A stretch of 64,000 bases of DNA, from assembly GCA_902627055.1 (NCBI GenBank), contig CACOHS010000001.1:1-64000 (forward strand), given 5' to 3'. This stretch comes from an uncultured SAR86 cluster bacterium. GTDB taxonomy: Bacteria > Pseudomonadota > Gammaproteobacteria > Magnimaribacterales > D2472. Of the stretch, positions 31,006-40,981 are shown in pieces. The notes beneath the pieces were generated by a model. That model searched no databases. It worked only from the letters and a program-made list of their open reading frames with translations, and was not told where the DNA came from. The first letter of the stretch is position 1. Each line of letters starts with the position of its first letter. A program made the translations under genes and the position numbers.

Positions 31006-31050
31006 ACATTTTCCGATCTATACTCATTCAAAGTATAATCAATTAACCTA

Positions 31051-31389
31051 ATGACGCAATTAACTAAACTCTATATATTACTTTTTTTATCTTTTGGGAT
31101 ATTAAGTTGCTCTGCTTTATCGCCATACAAGGTCCCAATTTTACAAGGAAACATAATAGAAGATAAAGATGTCGAACAGCTTTCTGAAGGGCTTACAAAA
31201 GATCAGGTGCAATATCTTCTTGGCACTCCTATGCTTAATAGTCCATTGCATCAAAATAGATGGGATTATATTTATTCTGTAACAATCGGAGACCAATTAA
31301 TTGGGGAAAAGAAACTTTCTCTATTATTTGATGAGAATCAAAAATTAACAACGTGGTCTATTCAAGAAAGCGCTATAAATAAAAATTAA
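31051..31389 (+). CDS. bamE: outer membrane assembly lipoprotein BamE (SmpA/OmlA)
   Basis: Lipobox ILSC; YKVPILQGNIIEDKDVEQLSEGLTKDQVQYLLGTPML. Confidence 0.93.
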   Translation: MTQLTKLYILLFLSFGILSCSALSPYKVPILQGNIIEDKDVEQLSEGLTKDQVQYLLGTPMLNSPLHQNRWDYIYSVTIGDQLIGEKKLSLLFDENQKLTTWSIQESAINKN

Positions 31390-31820
31390 GGTTTTTTTGC
31401 GTTAAGTTGCTCACCAAATGCCTGCATAAATTTAGTCCCGATTTTTTCTATTATGCTCTGTTGTGCAAAAATCTTTAAAAAAAACGGTAACCGAAATTTA
31501 GTTAAGAAATTTACTTTTGTTGTATTGGAATCAATTAACTCAAGACTCCACATTGCAGAGAAATCTATGAATGGTCCTTGAGATTGTGAAATATTTACAT
31601 CAAAGCCGTGAGTTTTATTTATAGATTCAAATGAATATGTTTTACTCATTATTGAAAAAACTAGTCGCCCTTTTACCAAACCATCTTCATCACATGGCAG
31701 TCTAGTAGATTCAATGCATCCAGGCAAAAACTCTTTATAAAGTTCGAAGTTATTTATTAAACTCAGAATTTTTTCTGGAGATGCATGAAATATTTCAGAC
31801 ACCTCAAAGCTAGTTGTCAT
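31386..31820 (-). CDS. ratA: RatA/Coq10-family START-domain protein
   Basis: FHASPEKILSLINNFELYKEFLPGC; convergent with bamE. Confidence 0.88.
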   Translation of the reverse strand: MTTSFEVSEIFHASPEKILSLINNFELYKEFLPGCIESTRLPCDEDGLVKGRLVFSIMSKTYSFESINKTHGFDVNISQSQGPFIDFSAMWSLELIDSNTTKVNFLTKFRLPFFLKIFAQQSIIEKIGTKFMQAFGEQLNAKKP

Positions 31821-31823
31821 TTT

Positions 31824-33182
31824 TCAACCAAGTAATTGGTATACAAAAACTGCTGCAACAAGAACAGGAGAAATATACTTAATAAAGAACCTCCAGGTTC
31901 TAAAAATATTTACATTTGCAGCTGAAAGCTCCTCCATAGCAAGCTGGGGTTTGAAAAACCATCCAGCAAAAATTGCAACAAGCATACCGCCAAGGGGCAT
32001 TAATATATTAAAGGTTAAATAAATGATCGAGTCCATGAAATTTCTTTCTCCAAGGAAGTATTCATTTTCCCAGCTGTTCATACTAAGAATGCTTCCAATG
32101 CCAACAAACCAAATAATCAGTCCGAGAATTATTGCTGCAGCTGATCTTGAAACAATCTTGTTCTCCTCAAAATATGCAACGCTTGGCTCAAGCAAAGAAA
32201 TTGCACTGCTCAAAGCTGCAATGGAGAGCAGCATAAAGAATGCTGGGCCAATAACATTTCCTAGAGGCATTTCTATAAAAATCGTTAACAAGCTTTTAAA
32301 TACCAAGCCTGTGCCTTGCTGAGGCTCCATACCATAAGCGAAAATCATTGGAAAAATAGCAAGTCCAGCAAGTATTGCAATTAGTGTATCCAAACTAGCA
32401 ACGGTTAGAGATGTTTGAAAGATATCTTCTGACTTTCTCATATAAGATCCATAGCACATGATGGAGCCCATGCCTAAACTAAGACTGAAGAAGGCTTGAC
32501 CCATTGCGCTCAAAAAAGTTTCTGGGCTGACTTTTGAAAAATCTGGAGTAAAGAGATAGGCTAAACCTGCATTAAAATCTCCGTTTATCATCGCGTTAAT
32601 TAGCATCACAATCATTAGAATAAATAACATAGGCATTAGAAGGCGAACCATTCTCTCAATTCCTGCAATAACACCTGAAGCAATTATGGCAATATTCATT
32701 CCTATAAAAATTGAGTGCCAGAAAAATAGTGTCGATGGAGATCCGGTTACTTGTGCATATTGATCAAAAGAAGAAATATCTGTATCAGGCATAGCTGAAA
32801 TTCCTATGTAGTTGATACATATTCCAGCCAAAACACTATAAAAAGATAGGATTAAAACTCCAGAAAATAATCCAGTCCAACCTACTGTTTGCCAGTAACC
32901 TGTTTTACCAGAATCGATTGCAGCTTTTTTCATTGCACTGACAGGACTATGTTGAGAGTATCGCCCAATCATTATTTCAGCCATCATGATTGGTAGACCT
33001 ACAACCAAAATGCAGCCCAAATATATTAAAACAAAAGCACTACCTCCGGCCTCTCCTACTTTATAGGAAAAACCCCATATATTTCCTAATCCTACTGCTG
33101 ACCCAGCTGCAGCTAGTACAAAAGTCCATTTTCCTACCCAAGTAACTGATTCAGAAATATTTTTTGAAGAACTTATATTCAT
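31824..33182 (-). CDS. sodium-dependent transporter, NSS/SNF family
   Basis: WVGKWTFVLAAAGSAVGLGNIWGFSYKVGEAGGSAFVLIYL; multiple TM helices. Confidence 0.94.
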   Translation of the reverse strand: MNISSSKNISESVTWVGKWTFVLAAAGSAVGLGNIWGFSYKVGEAGGSAFVLIYLGCILVVGLPIMMAEIMIGRYSQHSPVSAMKKAAIDSGKTGYWQTVGWTGLFSGVLILSFYSVLAGICINYIGISAMPDTDISSFDQYAQVTGSPSTLFFWHSIFIGMNIAIIASGVIAGIERMVRLLMPMLFILMIVMLINAMINGDFNAGLAYLFTPDFSKVSPETFLSAMGQAFFSLSLGMGSIMCYGSYMRKSEDIFQTSLTVASLDTLIAILAGLAIFPMIFAYGMEPQQGTGLVFKSLLTIFIEMPLGNVIGPAFFMLLSIAALSSAISLLEPSVAYFEENKIVSRSAAAIILGLIIWFVGIGSILSMNSWENEYFLGERNFMDSIIYLTFNILMPLGGMLVAIFAGWFFKPQLAMEELSAANVNIFRTWRFFIKYISPVLVAAVFVYQLLG

Positions 33183-33185
33183 ATT

Positions 33186-33623
33186 TTATGTATACGGATT
33201 ATTTAAAAATGCAATTGATGTTATGCAACATATTGTAACTAAGTTTGTAATTAAATTTCGTGCATTTGCATATTTAATATTATGTTGAAAATATTCACTG
33301 TTATGTTTTTCAAATCTTAGAAATGCATGCAGCGATAATATTAGCAAGGCAAGGCTTACAGTAAGATTTATAAATGTAGTGAGTGCTATCAATAAACCTA
33401 AGATAGAAAAACCAATTGCTATCCAAAGATTTTTTGATGAAGCATGCTCAATTTTCCAGCCCCAAATTATGCCACCCAAAAAAGCAACAATAATGCCTCC
33501 ATAAATTGACAATGCTTGAATAGATTTTAGAGCTAAAATGGGATTAAAAATCCACGGAATTAGAGCGAAAAAAACAAACAAGCTCAAACCCCAATATATT
33601 AGTGTTACTTTAGTCTCCTGCAT
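33186..33623 (-). CDS. DUF3429-like membrane protein
   Basis: Small 4-5 TM protein; YGGIIVAFLGGIIWGW pattern; start at ATG 33623. Confidence 0.65.
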   Translation of the reverse strand: MQETKVTLIYWGLSLFVFFALIPWIFNPILALKSIQALSIYGGIIVAFLGGIIWGWKIEHASSKNLWIAIGFSILGLLIALTTFINLTVSLALLILSLHAFLRFEKHNSEYFQHNIKYANARNLITNLVTICCITSIAFLNNPYT

Positions 33624-33679
33624 ATACGGCCTCAAAATTTGCAAATAGTTCCAACAGATTCATAATTGTGGGAAACATT

Positions 33680-34144
33680 ATGAATGTAAAGAATAATAAT
33701 ATCATCGTAAAGAATAAAAATGCTTCAAGAAATTACCACTTGGGTGATAAATATCAAGCTGGATTAGTGCTAGAGGGCTGGGAAGTTAAGGGCCTAAGAA
33801 ATGGAAAAGTGGACGTTAAAGACTCATATGTAACCCTAAGAAATAATGAAGCATGGATTATAGGCTTGAAGATTGATGCTCCAGCTTCATTAAAAAATGA
33901 AAATATAGATCCTACTAGATCAAGAAAATTACTATTAAATAAAAAAGAAATAAACAAAATACTTGATGCTGTCAGCCAACAAGGTCTTACATGTATTTTG
34001 ACATCTCTCTACTGGAAAGATAATAAAATTAAATGTGATATTGCCATCGGAAAAGGTAAGAAAACTTATGATCAAAGAGAAGATGTAAAACAAAGAGACT
34101 GGAATCGAGAAAAACAAAGAATTTTGAAAAATTCAAATCGTTAA
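33680..34144 (+). CDS. smpB: SsrA-binding protein SmpB
   Basis: NYHLGDKYQAGLVLEGWEVKGLRNGKVDVKDSYV; KKTYDQREDVKQRDWNREK; adjacent to tmRNA. Confidence 0.97.
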   Translation: MNVKNNNIIVKNKNASRNYHLGDKYQAGLVLEGWEVKGLRNGKVDVKDSYVTLRNNEAWIIGLKIDAPASLKNENIDPTRSRKLLLNKKEINKILDAVSQQGLTCILTSLYWKDNKIKCDIAIGKGKKTYDQREDVKQRDWNREKQRILKNSNR

Positions 34145-34173
34145 GCATTTTAATATATAATCTTCCTCCCTAT

Positions 34174-34522
34174 GGGGGCGAATTGGGTTCGACGTTTTTA
34201 TTGGATTCCAAAGCGCATGCCAAGATTGTGGTAACTCTTGTAAAACATACTACAAAAAATTAGTTGCAGAAAACGACAACTACGCTTTAGCCGCTTAATT
34301 GGCTAACCAATGCAAGAATTGTCTATGGTTTGAAGCATTGGCAAAATACATAGTCTAGTTTTATTGTGGAGTCTTAACATAGTAAAACAAAAATTAATTT
34401 AGACTAGCCTTCGATATCCTGCTCTTCGGGTCATCGAGGTGAAACATAAAGAATGAGCTAAGCATGTAGAAGTTAGGCTGAAGGACTAACGGACGCGGGT
34501 TCAATTCCCGCCGCCTCCACCA
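34174..34522 (+). ncRNA. ssrA: transfer-messenger RNA (tmRNA), tag AENDNYALAA
   Basis: 5' GGGGGCGAATTGGGTTCGACG and 3' GACGCGGGTTCAATTCCCGCCGCCTCCACCA form the tRNA-like acceptor/T arm; tag ORF GCA..GCT TAA at 34266-34298. Confidence 0.97.
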
Positions 34523-34623
34523 ATTAATATAATTTTTTATACTTAATAGTTTATGCAAATGATATCTCTTGTGACTTTACATATATCGAATTCATTATTA
34601 AACTACCGCCTCAAATAAGATAT

Positions 34624-34887
34624 ATGGCAAATAGTAAGCAAGCAATCAAGAGAGCTCGTCAGAATGCCGACAGGTACAAACTAAAGCATTCTCAAAGATC
34701 TCAAGCAAGAACAGCTGTGAAAGCTGTGCGAAATGCTATTGCAGAAAATAATATAGAATCAGCATCTGTCCTCCTTAAAACTGCGCAGAAAGTATTAGAT
34801 TCTGCTGCGTCTAAAAAAGTGATCCATAAAAATGCTGCTGCGAGAACTAAAAGCAGACTGGTAAAAGCTGTAAAAGCAATAAGTTAA
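34624..34887 (+). CDS. rpsT: 30S ribosomal protein S20
   Basis: MANSKQAIKRARQNADRYKLKHSQRSQARTAVK. Confidence 0.97.
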   Translation: MANSKQAIKRARQNADRYKLKHSQRSQARTAVKAVRNAIAENNIESASVLLKTAQKVLDSAASKKVIHKNAAARTKSRLVKAVKAIS

Positions 34888-35903
34888 CTTTCAGCTAAAG
34901 ATAAATCCTTTGCAATCATTCCAAGCAACTTGCTTGTATTGTCGCCCGTGAAACCTGAAATTATTTCAATACCTTTATATTTTTTTTTAAAAGAAGACAA
35001 TGTTTTTTTTATCGTATCAATATTACTCATTTGCATGTGCTCATCTAGCGTATCTTTTTTATTGATAGCTATCCATATGCTTTTGTCTAATAAATTTGGA
35101 TCGTAAGCTTCAAGCTCCTTCAAAAGAATAGTAAGCTGATCCTCAATTGATTTTTCAATATTTTGAGGATCTAATAAAAAAAGCAAATGGCCAGTTCTCG
35201 AGATATGCTTGAGAAAATTCAAACCTAGCCCAGCTCCGCTCGATGCTCCTTCAATTAATCCAGGTATGTCAGCAATAATAAATGAGGTTTCAAATATTTG
35301 AACCGTGCCTAGATTTGGACGCAATGTGGTAAATGGATAGTCACCTATCTTCGGGCGGGCAGCCGAGACTTTATTTAAAAAAGTTGACTTGCCAGCATTT
35401 GGAAAGCCAACCAATCCAACATCTGCAAGGGAACGTAATTCCAGTCTTATAGAAATTTCATCACCTGGCCTGCCTGAAGTATGACGCCTTGGAGCTTGAT
35501 TAGTGCTAGATTTAAATCTGAAATTTCCTACTCCTCCTTCTCCACCTTTGGCAATAAGATAATCCCTTTCCTCTTCACAGCAGTCATAAATTACTTGATT
35601 AGATATAGAATCAAAGATCACAGTACCTTTTGGGACTTTAACAATGAGATTTTTTGCATCTTGTCCCGTTCTTTTGTTGCCTGCGCCTGGCTCACCATTT
35701 TTAGCTAATAAGTACTTAATATTACGAAAATTTACTAAGGTATTTAGGTTAGGATCAACTTGAAAAATTATATCTCCTCCCTTACCGCCATCGCCACCAT
35801 CAGGACCGCCTCGTGGAATGAATTTTTCTCTTCTGAAACTTGAACAACCTGCGCCACCATTTCCAGCTCTTGCTTCTAGAAGAGCTTCATCGATGAAGTT
35901 CAT
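34884..35903 (-). CDS. obgE: GTPase Obg/CgtA
   Basis: FIDEALLEARAGNGGAGCSSFRREKFIPRGGPDGGDGGKGG; VGFPNAGKSTFLNKVSAARPKIGDYPFTTL. Confidence 0.97.
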   Translation of the reverse strand: MNFIDEALLEARAGNGGAGCSSFRREKFIPRGGPDGGDGGKGGDIIFQVDPNLNTLVNFRNIKYLLAKNGEPGAGNKRTGQDAKNLIVKVPKGTVIFDSISNQVIYDCCEEERDYLIAKGGEGGVGNFRFKSSTNQAPRRHTSGRPGDEISIRLELRSLADVGLVGFPNAGKSTFLNKVSAARPKIGDYPFTTLRPNLGTVQIFETSFIIADIPGLIEGASSGAGLGLNFLKHISRTGHLLFLLDPQNIEKSIEDQLTILLKELEAYDPNLLDKSIWIAINKKDTLDEHMQMSNIDTIKKTLSSFKKKYKGIEIISGFTGDNTSKLLGMIAKDLSLAES

Positions 35904-35909
35904 GATTTA

Positions 35910-36164
35910 CTATGAAATGACGTTAACTGTCTTTTTTTGCTTTATGCCTTTGTATGTAAACTGGACTTGACCAGCTGCAGTAGCATATAAGGTGTGATCT
36001 CTACCCATGCCAACGTTTATACCAGGATGAGTATTTGTGCCTCGTTGACGAATTAAAATTTCGCCTGATTTTACAGTTTGGCCACCAAAACGTTTTACAC
36101 CTAATCTCTTGGAGTTAGAATCTCTACCGTTTTTACTGGAACCACCCGCTTTTTTATGAGCCAT
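35910..36164 (-). CDS. rpmA: 50S ribosomal protein L27
   Basis: [28 protein letters not shown]. Confidence 0.98.
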   Translation of the reverse strand: MAHKKAGGSSKNGRDSNSKRLGVKRFGGQTVKSGEILIRQRGTNTHPGINVGMGRDHTLYATAAGQVQFTYKGIKQKKTVNVIS

Positions 36165-36166
36165 TT

Positions 36167-36484
36167 CTACTTACCTACTTTAATTTCTTTGATCTTGATT
36201 TGAGTGTATTTTTGTCTATGACCAATTTTTCTCATGCTGTGCTTTCTTCTTCTAAACCTAAGAATGGTAACTTTGTCACCCTTTACTTCATCTACTATTT
36301 CAGCAACAACTTTAGCATTTTCTATATAAGGTTGGCCAATTTGAACGTCGTCGCCATCAACATAAAGCATTACATTTTCAAATGAATAATCAGTCCCTGA
36401 CTCCTCTTGCATAAGATCAACTTCAAGAACCTGTCCTAACTCGACTTTATGCTGTTTTCCACCAGCTTCTATTACTGCATACAT
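36167..36484 (-). CDS. rplU: 50S ribosomal protein L21
   Basis: [23 protein letters not shown]; start at internal ATG 36484. Confidence 0.97.
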   Translation of the reverse strand: MYAVIEAGGKQHKVELGQVLEVDLMQEESGTDYSFENVMLYVDGDDVQIGQPYIENAKVVAEIVDEVKGDKVTILRFRRRKHSMRKIGHRQKYTQIKIKEIKVGK

Positions 36485-36570
36485 AGTTATCTCTAAAGGT
36501 GGCAAAATATACGCTTTCTAGATGAAATTATCAATACTTATGTATAATTTTAGACTTCTTATCATTGAAG

Positions 36571-37539
36571 ATGTACATACTTAAATCAACTACCAAAAAT
36601 GAACTTCGTAAAGTACAAGCTGCTATAAAAAAAGAACTTGCTAGCGAAAAAATTATTCAAGATATTTATGAATATATTTTTAATGCTGAGGGGAAGAAAA
36701 CTAGGGCGCTAATAAGTTTGTTGGCCTCGAAATCATCAACAATAAAACCAAGCATTAGAATAGATTTAGCAAGTATCATTGAACTTTTGCATACTGCCAC
36801 GCTGGTTCATGATGATGTGGTAGACGAATCAGAGCTTAGACGGGGCACTAAATCCGTAAACCAAGTTTGGACTAATTCATACAGTGTATTAATGGGAGAT
36901 TTTATATATTCGAAAGCTTTTATATTAATGGTAAAACTCGGGATTCCATCTATATTAGACGAATTAGCTAAAGCCACAAATGACATTGCAAGAGGCGAAA
37001 TCATTCAATTAGAGCTATATGAAAAAAAGGAATTGCTAAAGCTAGAAGAATTATTGAAAGTTAGCTATCTAAAAACAGGCAGGCTTTTTGAAGCATCTGC
37101 GAAGACGGGAGCCATGCTTGCTGAAAAATCAAAAGAGGAAATTAAAAGTTTTGGATTGTTAGGAAGGGCTATGGGTACTGCCTTCCAAATTCAAGATGAT
37201 GTCCTAGATTATGCAGCACTTAAATTAGATACAGGTAAGCCAGCTTTAAAAGATTTCAAAGAAGGAAAAATTACATTTCCATTATTTTTTGCTTTACAGG
37301 ATATTGATTCAATGGACAAAAAATTTCTTTTGGCAAAATTAGGTAAACAAAAAATAACAAGCAGAGATCAAAATAAAATCTATCAATTAATACATAATGA
37401 TAAAACGCAAAAACAAATAAATGCGTTGTTAAATAAGTATTCAAAAGAGACACTGAGACATTTAAATAAATTGAAGCAACATGCCTGTTACAATGAAATG
37501 TTAAACTTAATTGGCTACTCTAAAGTAAGGAAAAAATGA
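36571..37539 (+). CDS. ispB: polyprenyl diphosphate synthase (IspB-like)
   Basis: [31 protein letters not shown]; divergent from rplU-rpmA. Confidence 0.9.
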   Translation: MYILKSTTKNELRKVQAAIKKELASEKIIQDIYEYIFNAEGKKTRALISLLASKSSTIKPSIRIDLASIIELLHTATLVHDDVVDESELRRGTKSVNQVWTNSYSVLMGDFIYSKAFILMVKLGIPSILDELAKATNDIARGEIIQLELYEKKELLKLEELLKVSYLKTGRLFEASAKTGAMLAEKSKEEIKSFGLLGRAMGTAFQIQDDVLDYAALKLDTGKPALKDFKEGKITFPLFFALQDIDSMDKKFLLAKLGKQKITSRDQNKIYQLIHNDKTQKQINALLNKYSKETLRHLNKLKQHACYNEMLNLIGYSKVRKK

Positions 37540-38057
37540 CATTTATACCTGCTTCAAGTTACACAAAAGAAGACTTGATTAGTTGTGGAAACGGAGAACT
37601 ATTTGGTCCAAGTAATGGTCGGCTCCCAGCAGACGAAATGCTAATGTTTGATTCAATTGACCATATTGATCAAACCTCGGGAAAATACTCAAAGGGTAAA
37701 ATAATTGCTCGTCTAAATATTAAAGAAAGCTTATGGTTTTTTAAAGTTCATTTTAAATCTGATCCAGTAATGCCCGGCTGTCTTGGCTTAGATGCAATGT
37801 GGCAATTGTTGGGATTTTATCTCTGCTGGCTTGAGTTACCAGGATATGGAAGAGCGCTGGGCTCAGATAAAGTAAAGTTTTTTGGTCAAGTGACTCCCAA
37901 TGCAAAGGTTGTAAGGTACGAAATTGATATAAAGAGAGTCATTAACAGAGGAGCCGTTGTTGGCTTTGCAGATGGAAATATGTTTGTTGATGATCGACAT
38001 GTTTATTCGGCAGAAGGTTTGAGAGTAGGTTTGTTCAAAGATACGAGCGAATTCTAA
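37536..38057 (+). CDS. fabA: 3-hydroxydecanoyl-ACP dehydratase/isomerase
   Basis: [37 protein letters not shown]. Confidence 0.96.
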   Translation: MTFIPASSYTKEDLISCGNGELFGPSNGRLPADEMLMFDSIDHIDQTSGKYSKGKIIARLNIKESLWFFKVHFKSDPVMPGCLGLDAMWQLLGFYLCWLELPGYGRALGSDKVKFFGQVTPNAKVVRYEIDIKRVINRGAVVGFADGNMFVDDRHVYSAEGLRVGLFKDTSEF

Positions 38058-39265
38058 TGAAAAGTGTAGTAGTAACTGGAATGGGCATAGTCTCTTGCAT
38101 AGGTAAAGATCTTCAAGAAGTATTAGATAGCCTAAAGAAAGGAAAATCAGGTATTTCTAAAAATGCTAAGTATGAAGAAATGGGATTTAGAAGTCATATT
38201 TCAGGATCTATAAATATAAATTTAGCTGATTTGATTGACAGAAAGACTCTTCGTTTTATGAGTGAGGCCTCCGGCTTTGGATATATCGCTGCTCAAGAGG
38301 CTATTACAAATGCATCAATAAATTTTAGTGAAATGGACTTATCTAGAATTGGAATAGTTGCTGGATCAGGTGGAGCATCTTCTGCCGCTCAAATTGAAGC
38401 ATCAGACGTCGCAAGAGAGAGAGGGCCAAAAAGAATTGGGCCATATGCAGTTACAAAAACAATGGGAAGTACTGTATCTGCTATTTTAGGAACAACACTT
38501 AAACTTAAAGGAGTTAATTATTCTATTTCATCTGCTTGCTCAACCAGCGCTCATTGCATCGGTCATGCTGCGGAGCTTATCCAATTGGGTAAACAAGATA
38601 TTATTATTGCAGGTGGAGCAGAGCAAGAACACTGGACTTCATCATCTATGTTTGATGCGATGGGTGCGCTTTCTTCACAATATAATAATGAGCCTGAAAA
38701 AGCATCCAGACCATTTGATATCAATAGAGATGGTTTTGTAATAGCTGGAGGATCTGGCATGCTCATCTTGGAAGAAGAAGAACACGCAATCAAAAGAAAT
38801 GCTCCAATCATTGCAAAACTTAAGGGTTATTCAGCAAACTCTGATGGGTATGATATGGTATCTCCTTCTGGCGAGGGAGCACAAAGATGCATGAGTCAGG
38901 CTATTAAGGAATATGGTTCTGATGTAGATTATATAAATGCTCATGGCACCAGCACTCCTGTTGGAGATCTTGCTGAACTTAATGCAATAAAAGAAGTTTT
39001 TGGAAATAGTGCGCCAATAATTGGATCAACTAAATCAATGACTGGTCATTCCTTAGGTGCAACTGGAGCACAAGAGGCAATTTACTCTATTCTAATGATG
39101 CAAAATGATTTTATCGCCCCATCAATTAATATAAATACCTTAGTTGAAGAAGCAGAGGGTCTGAATATATCTCAATTAATGATAAAGCGAAAATTAAATG
39201 CTGTCATGAGTAATTCATTTGGTTTTGGTGGAACCAATGCAAGCTTAATTTTTAGCAAACTTTAA
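38057..39265 (+). CDS. fabB: 3-oxoacyl-ACP synthase I
   Basis: [59 protein letters not shown]. Confidence 0.96.
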   Translation: MKSVVVTGMGIVSCIGKDLQEVLDSLKKGKSGISKNAKYEEMGFRSHISGSININLADLIDRKTLRFMSEASGFGYIAAQEAITNASINFSEMDLSRIGIVAGSGGASSAAQIEASDVARERGPKRIGPYAVTKTMGSTVSAILGTTLKLKGVNYSISSACSTSAHCIGHAAELIQLGKQDIIIAGGAEQEHWTSSSMFDAMGALSSQYNNEPEKASRPFDINRDGFVIAGGSGMLILEEEEHAIKRNAPIIAKLKGYSANSDGYDMVSPSGEGAQRCMSQAIKEYGSDVDYINAHGTSTPVGDLAELNAIKEVFGNSAPIIGSTKSMTGHSLGATGAQEAIYSILMMQNDFIAPSININTLVEEAEGLNISQLMIKRKLNAVMSNSFGFGGTNASLIFSKL

Positions 39266-39600
39266 GCTAATCGAGATCCATTAATAGATTGTTTATGTGG
39301 AGTAGCTAATATAATACTTCCATCTTTCTGAGTAAATCCTGTAACAAGACACTCTGACATAAAAGGCCCTATCTGTTTCTTTGGAAAATTAATTACTGCG
39401 ACTACCTGCATGCCTATTAAAGACTGGGGATTATAGTGATCTGTAATTTGTGCAGATGATTTTTTGATACCTATTTCATCTCCAAAATCTATCGTCATCT
39501 TTATCGCTGGCTTAATTGCTTCTTTAAAATTCTCAGCAGTAATTATAGTTCCAACGCGAATATCTACTGTCTCAAATTCTTCCCAAGTTAAATCGTTCAT
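39262..39600 (-). CDS. csaA: CsaA-like tRNA-binding domain protein
   Basis: [42 protein letters not shown]. Confidence 0.88.
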   Translation of the reverse strand: MNDLTWEEFETVDIRVGTIITAENFKEAIKPAIKMTIDFGDEIGIKKSSAQITDHYNPQSLIGMQVVAVINFPKKQIGPFMSECLVTGFTQKDGSIILATPHKQSINGSRLA

Positions 39601-39612
39601 TTCGTTCCTTAT

Positions 39613-40470
39613 TTAATGCTCATCTTCCCACCATGGAAAAAAATCAGGCATGTCTGAAGATATAAGATTTTTAAATTTTGCTGGCCGCTTCTCCAAGAAT
39701 GAATTTACACCCTCCTTTGCATCATCTGATGCTCCTCTTGAATCAATTGCTTTACTTTCGATTACATGAGCCTCATATGGATCAGCTTGCCCAAAAGACC
39801 TCCATAGCATCTGTCTTGTGATAGCTATAGAGACAGGTGCAGATTTCTCAATTAGATCTTGTGCAATTTTTTTTGCATCATTCATTAGATTTTCTGGTTT
39901 ATGAATACTTGAAATTAATGAAATATCTAAGGCCTCTTGAGAATCTATAATTTTTCCCGAGAAAGTTAAATCTAAAGCTTTAGAAATTCCAACAATCTTT
40001 GGAAGAAACCAACTGCTACATGCATCTGGAACGATTCCTCGATTATTAAAAACAAACCCAAACCTAGCATTCTCAGATGCAATGCGGATATCTCCAGCTA
40101 ATTGCATAGATGCTCCAATTCCTACCGCAGGACCATTGCAAGCAAAAATAATTGGTTTTAAAAATTTATACATTCGTAATGTTAGAATTCCCCCTGAATC
40201 TCTTCTAAAGTCTTGCCCTTGAACTGCAAAATTATCAAATGAGGGATTGAATGTCTCTTTACCGCTACTTAAGTCTGCTCCTGCACAAAATCCACGCCCT
40301 GTACCAGAAATAATTACAGCATGAAGACTGTCATCATCCTCGATTAAATCTAAAGCGCTAATCAATTCTTCCATCATTAAGAAAGTAAAAGCATTTAATT
40401 TTTCTGGTCTATTCAACAAAAGAATAGCAAGATTTTTATCTTGCTCTAGTGAAATGGTTTTGAAGTCCAC
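39613..40470 (-). CDS. enoyl-CoA hydratase/isomerase family protein
   Basis: LLNRPEKLNAFTFLM; GTGRGFCAGADL; CNGPAVGIGASMQLAGDIRIAS. Confidence 0.9.
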   Translation of the reverse strand: MDFKTISLEQDKNLAILLLNRPEKLNAFTFLMMEELISALDLIEDDDSLHAVIISGTGRGFCAGADLSSGKETFNPSFDNFAVQGQDFRRDSGGILTLRMYKFLKPIIFACNGPAVGIGASMQLAGDIRIASENARFGFVFNNRGIVPDACSSWFLPKIVGISKALDLTFSGKIIDSQEALDISLISSIHKPENLMNDAKKIAQDLIEKSAPVSIAITRQMLWRSFGQADPYEAHVIESKAIDSRGASDDAKEGVNSFLEKRPAKFKNLISSDMPDFFPWWEDEH

Positions 40471-40476
40471 TATGAT

Positions 40477-40914
40477 TTAGAAAGGTATATCTTCCTCTGA
40501 GATTTGAGAGTCTTGAGACTGAGCAGTCTGAGAAGTCGGTTGCGATTGATCATAGGCACCTCCATCATCAGAAGATTGCCTGCCACCTAGCATGTTCATC
40601 TCATTGCCAAGTATTTCAGTTGTAAATCTATCATTTCCTTCTTTATCTTGCCACTTTCTAGTTTGCAATTTCCCCTCAACGTAAAGCTGCGAGCCTTTAT
40701 CAAGATATTGTTCAGCGATTTCTGCAAGTTTTCCAAAAAAGACAACTCTATGCCATTCTGTTTTCTCTCTTTGCTCTCCACTGTCTTTATCCTTCCATGA
40801 TTCTGAAGTCGCAATTGAAAGTGTAGCAACTGCTGTATTTGTTTGGGTATATCGTATTTCAGGTTTTTGTCCTAAATTACCTACCAAAATTACTTTATTT
40901 ACTCCTCTAGCCAT
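40477..40914 (-). CDS. ssb: single-stranded DNA-binding protein
   Basis: [23 protein letters not shown]; acidic C-terminal tip EEDIPF; divergent from uvrA. Confidence 0.97.
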   Translation of the reverse strand: MARGVNKVILVGNLGQKPEIRYTQTNTAVATLSIATSESWKDKDSGEQREKTEWHRVVFFGKLAEIAEQYLDKGSQLYVEGKLQTRKWQDKEGNDRFTTEILGNEMNMLGGRQSSDDGGAYDQSQPTSQTAQSQDSQISEEDIPF

Positions 40915-40981
40915 AATTACCTCTTATAATTAGATAAGTTTAACTCGAAACAAATCAGCTTGATAAAAATTCTGTAAATAA

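Noticed and set aside
31034-31039. TATAAT just upstream of bamE that could give a near-leaderless transcript
   Set aside because: No convincing -35; in AT-rich sequence such hexamers are common
34523-34623. Possible tRNA or terminator downstream of ssrA
   Set aside because: No cloverleaf or clear hairpin with T-tract could be read
40915-40981. Possible SOS box between ssb and uvrA (CTGTAAATAAATGG...)
   Set aside because: Only the left half-site CTGT is present; no CAG at the required spacing
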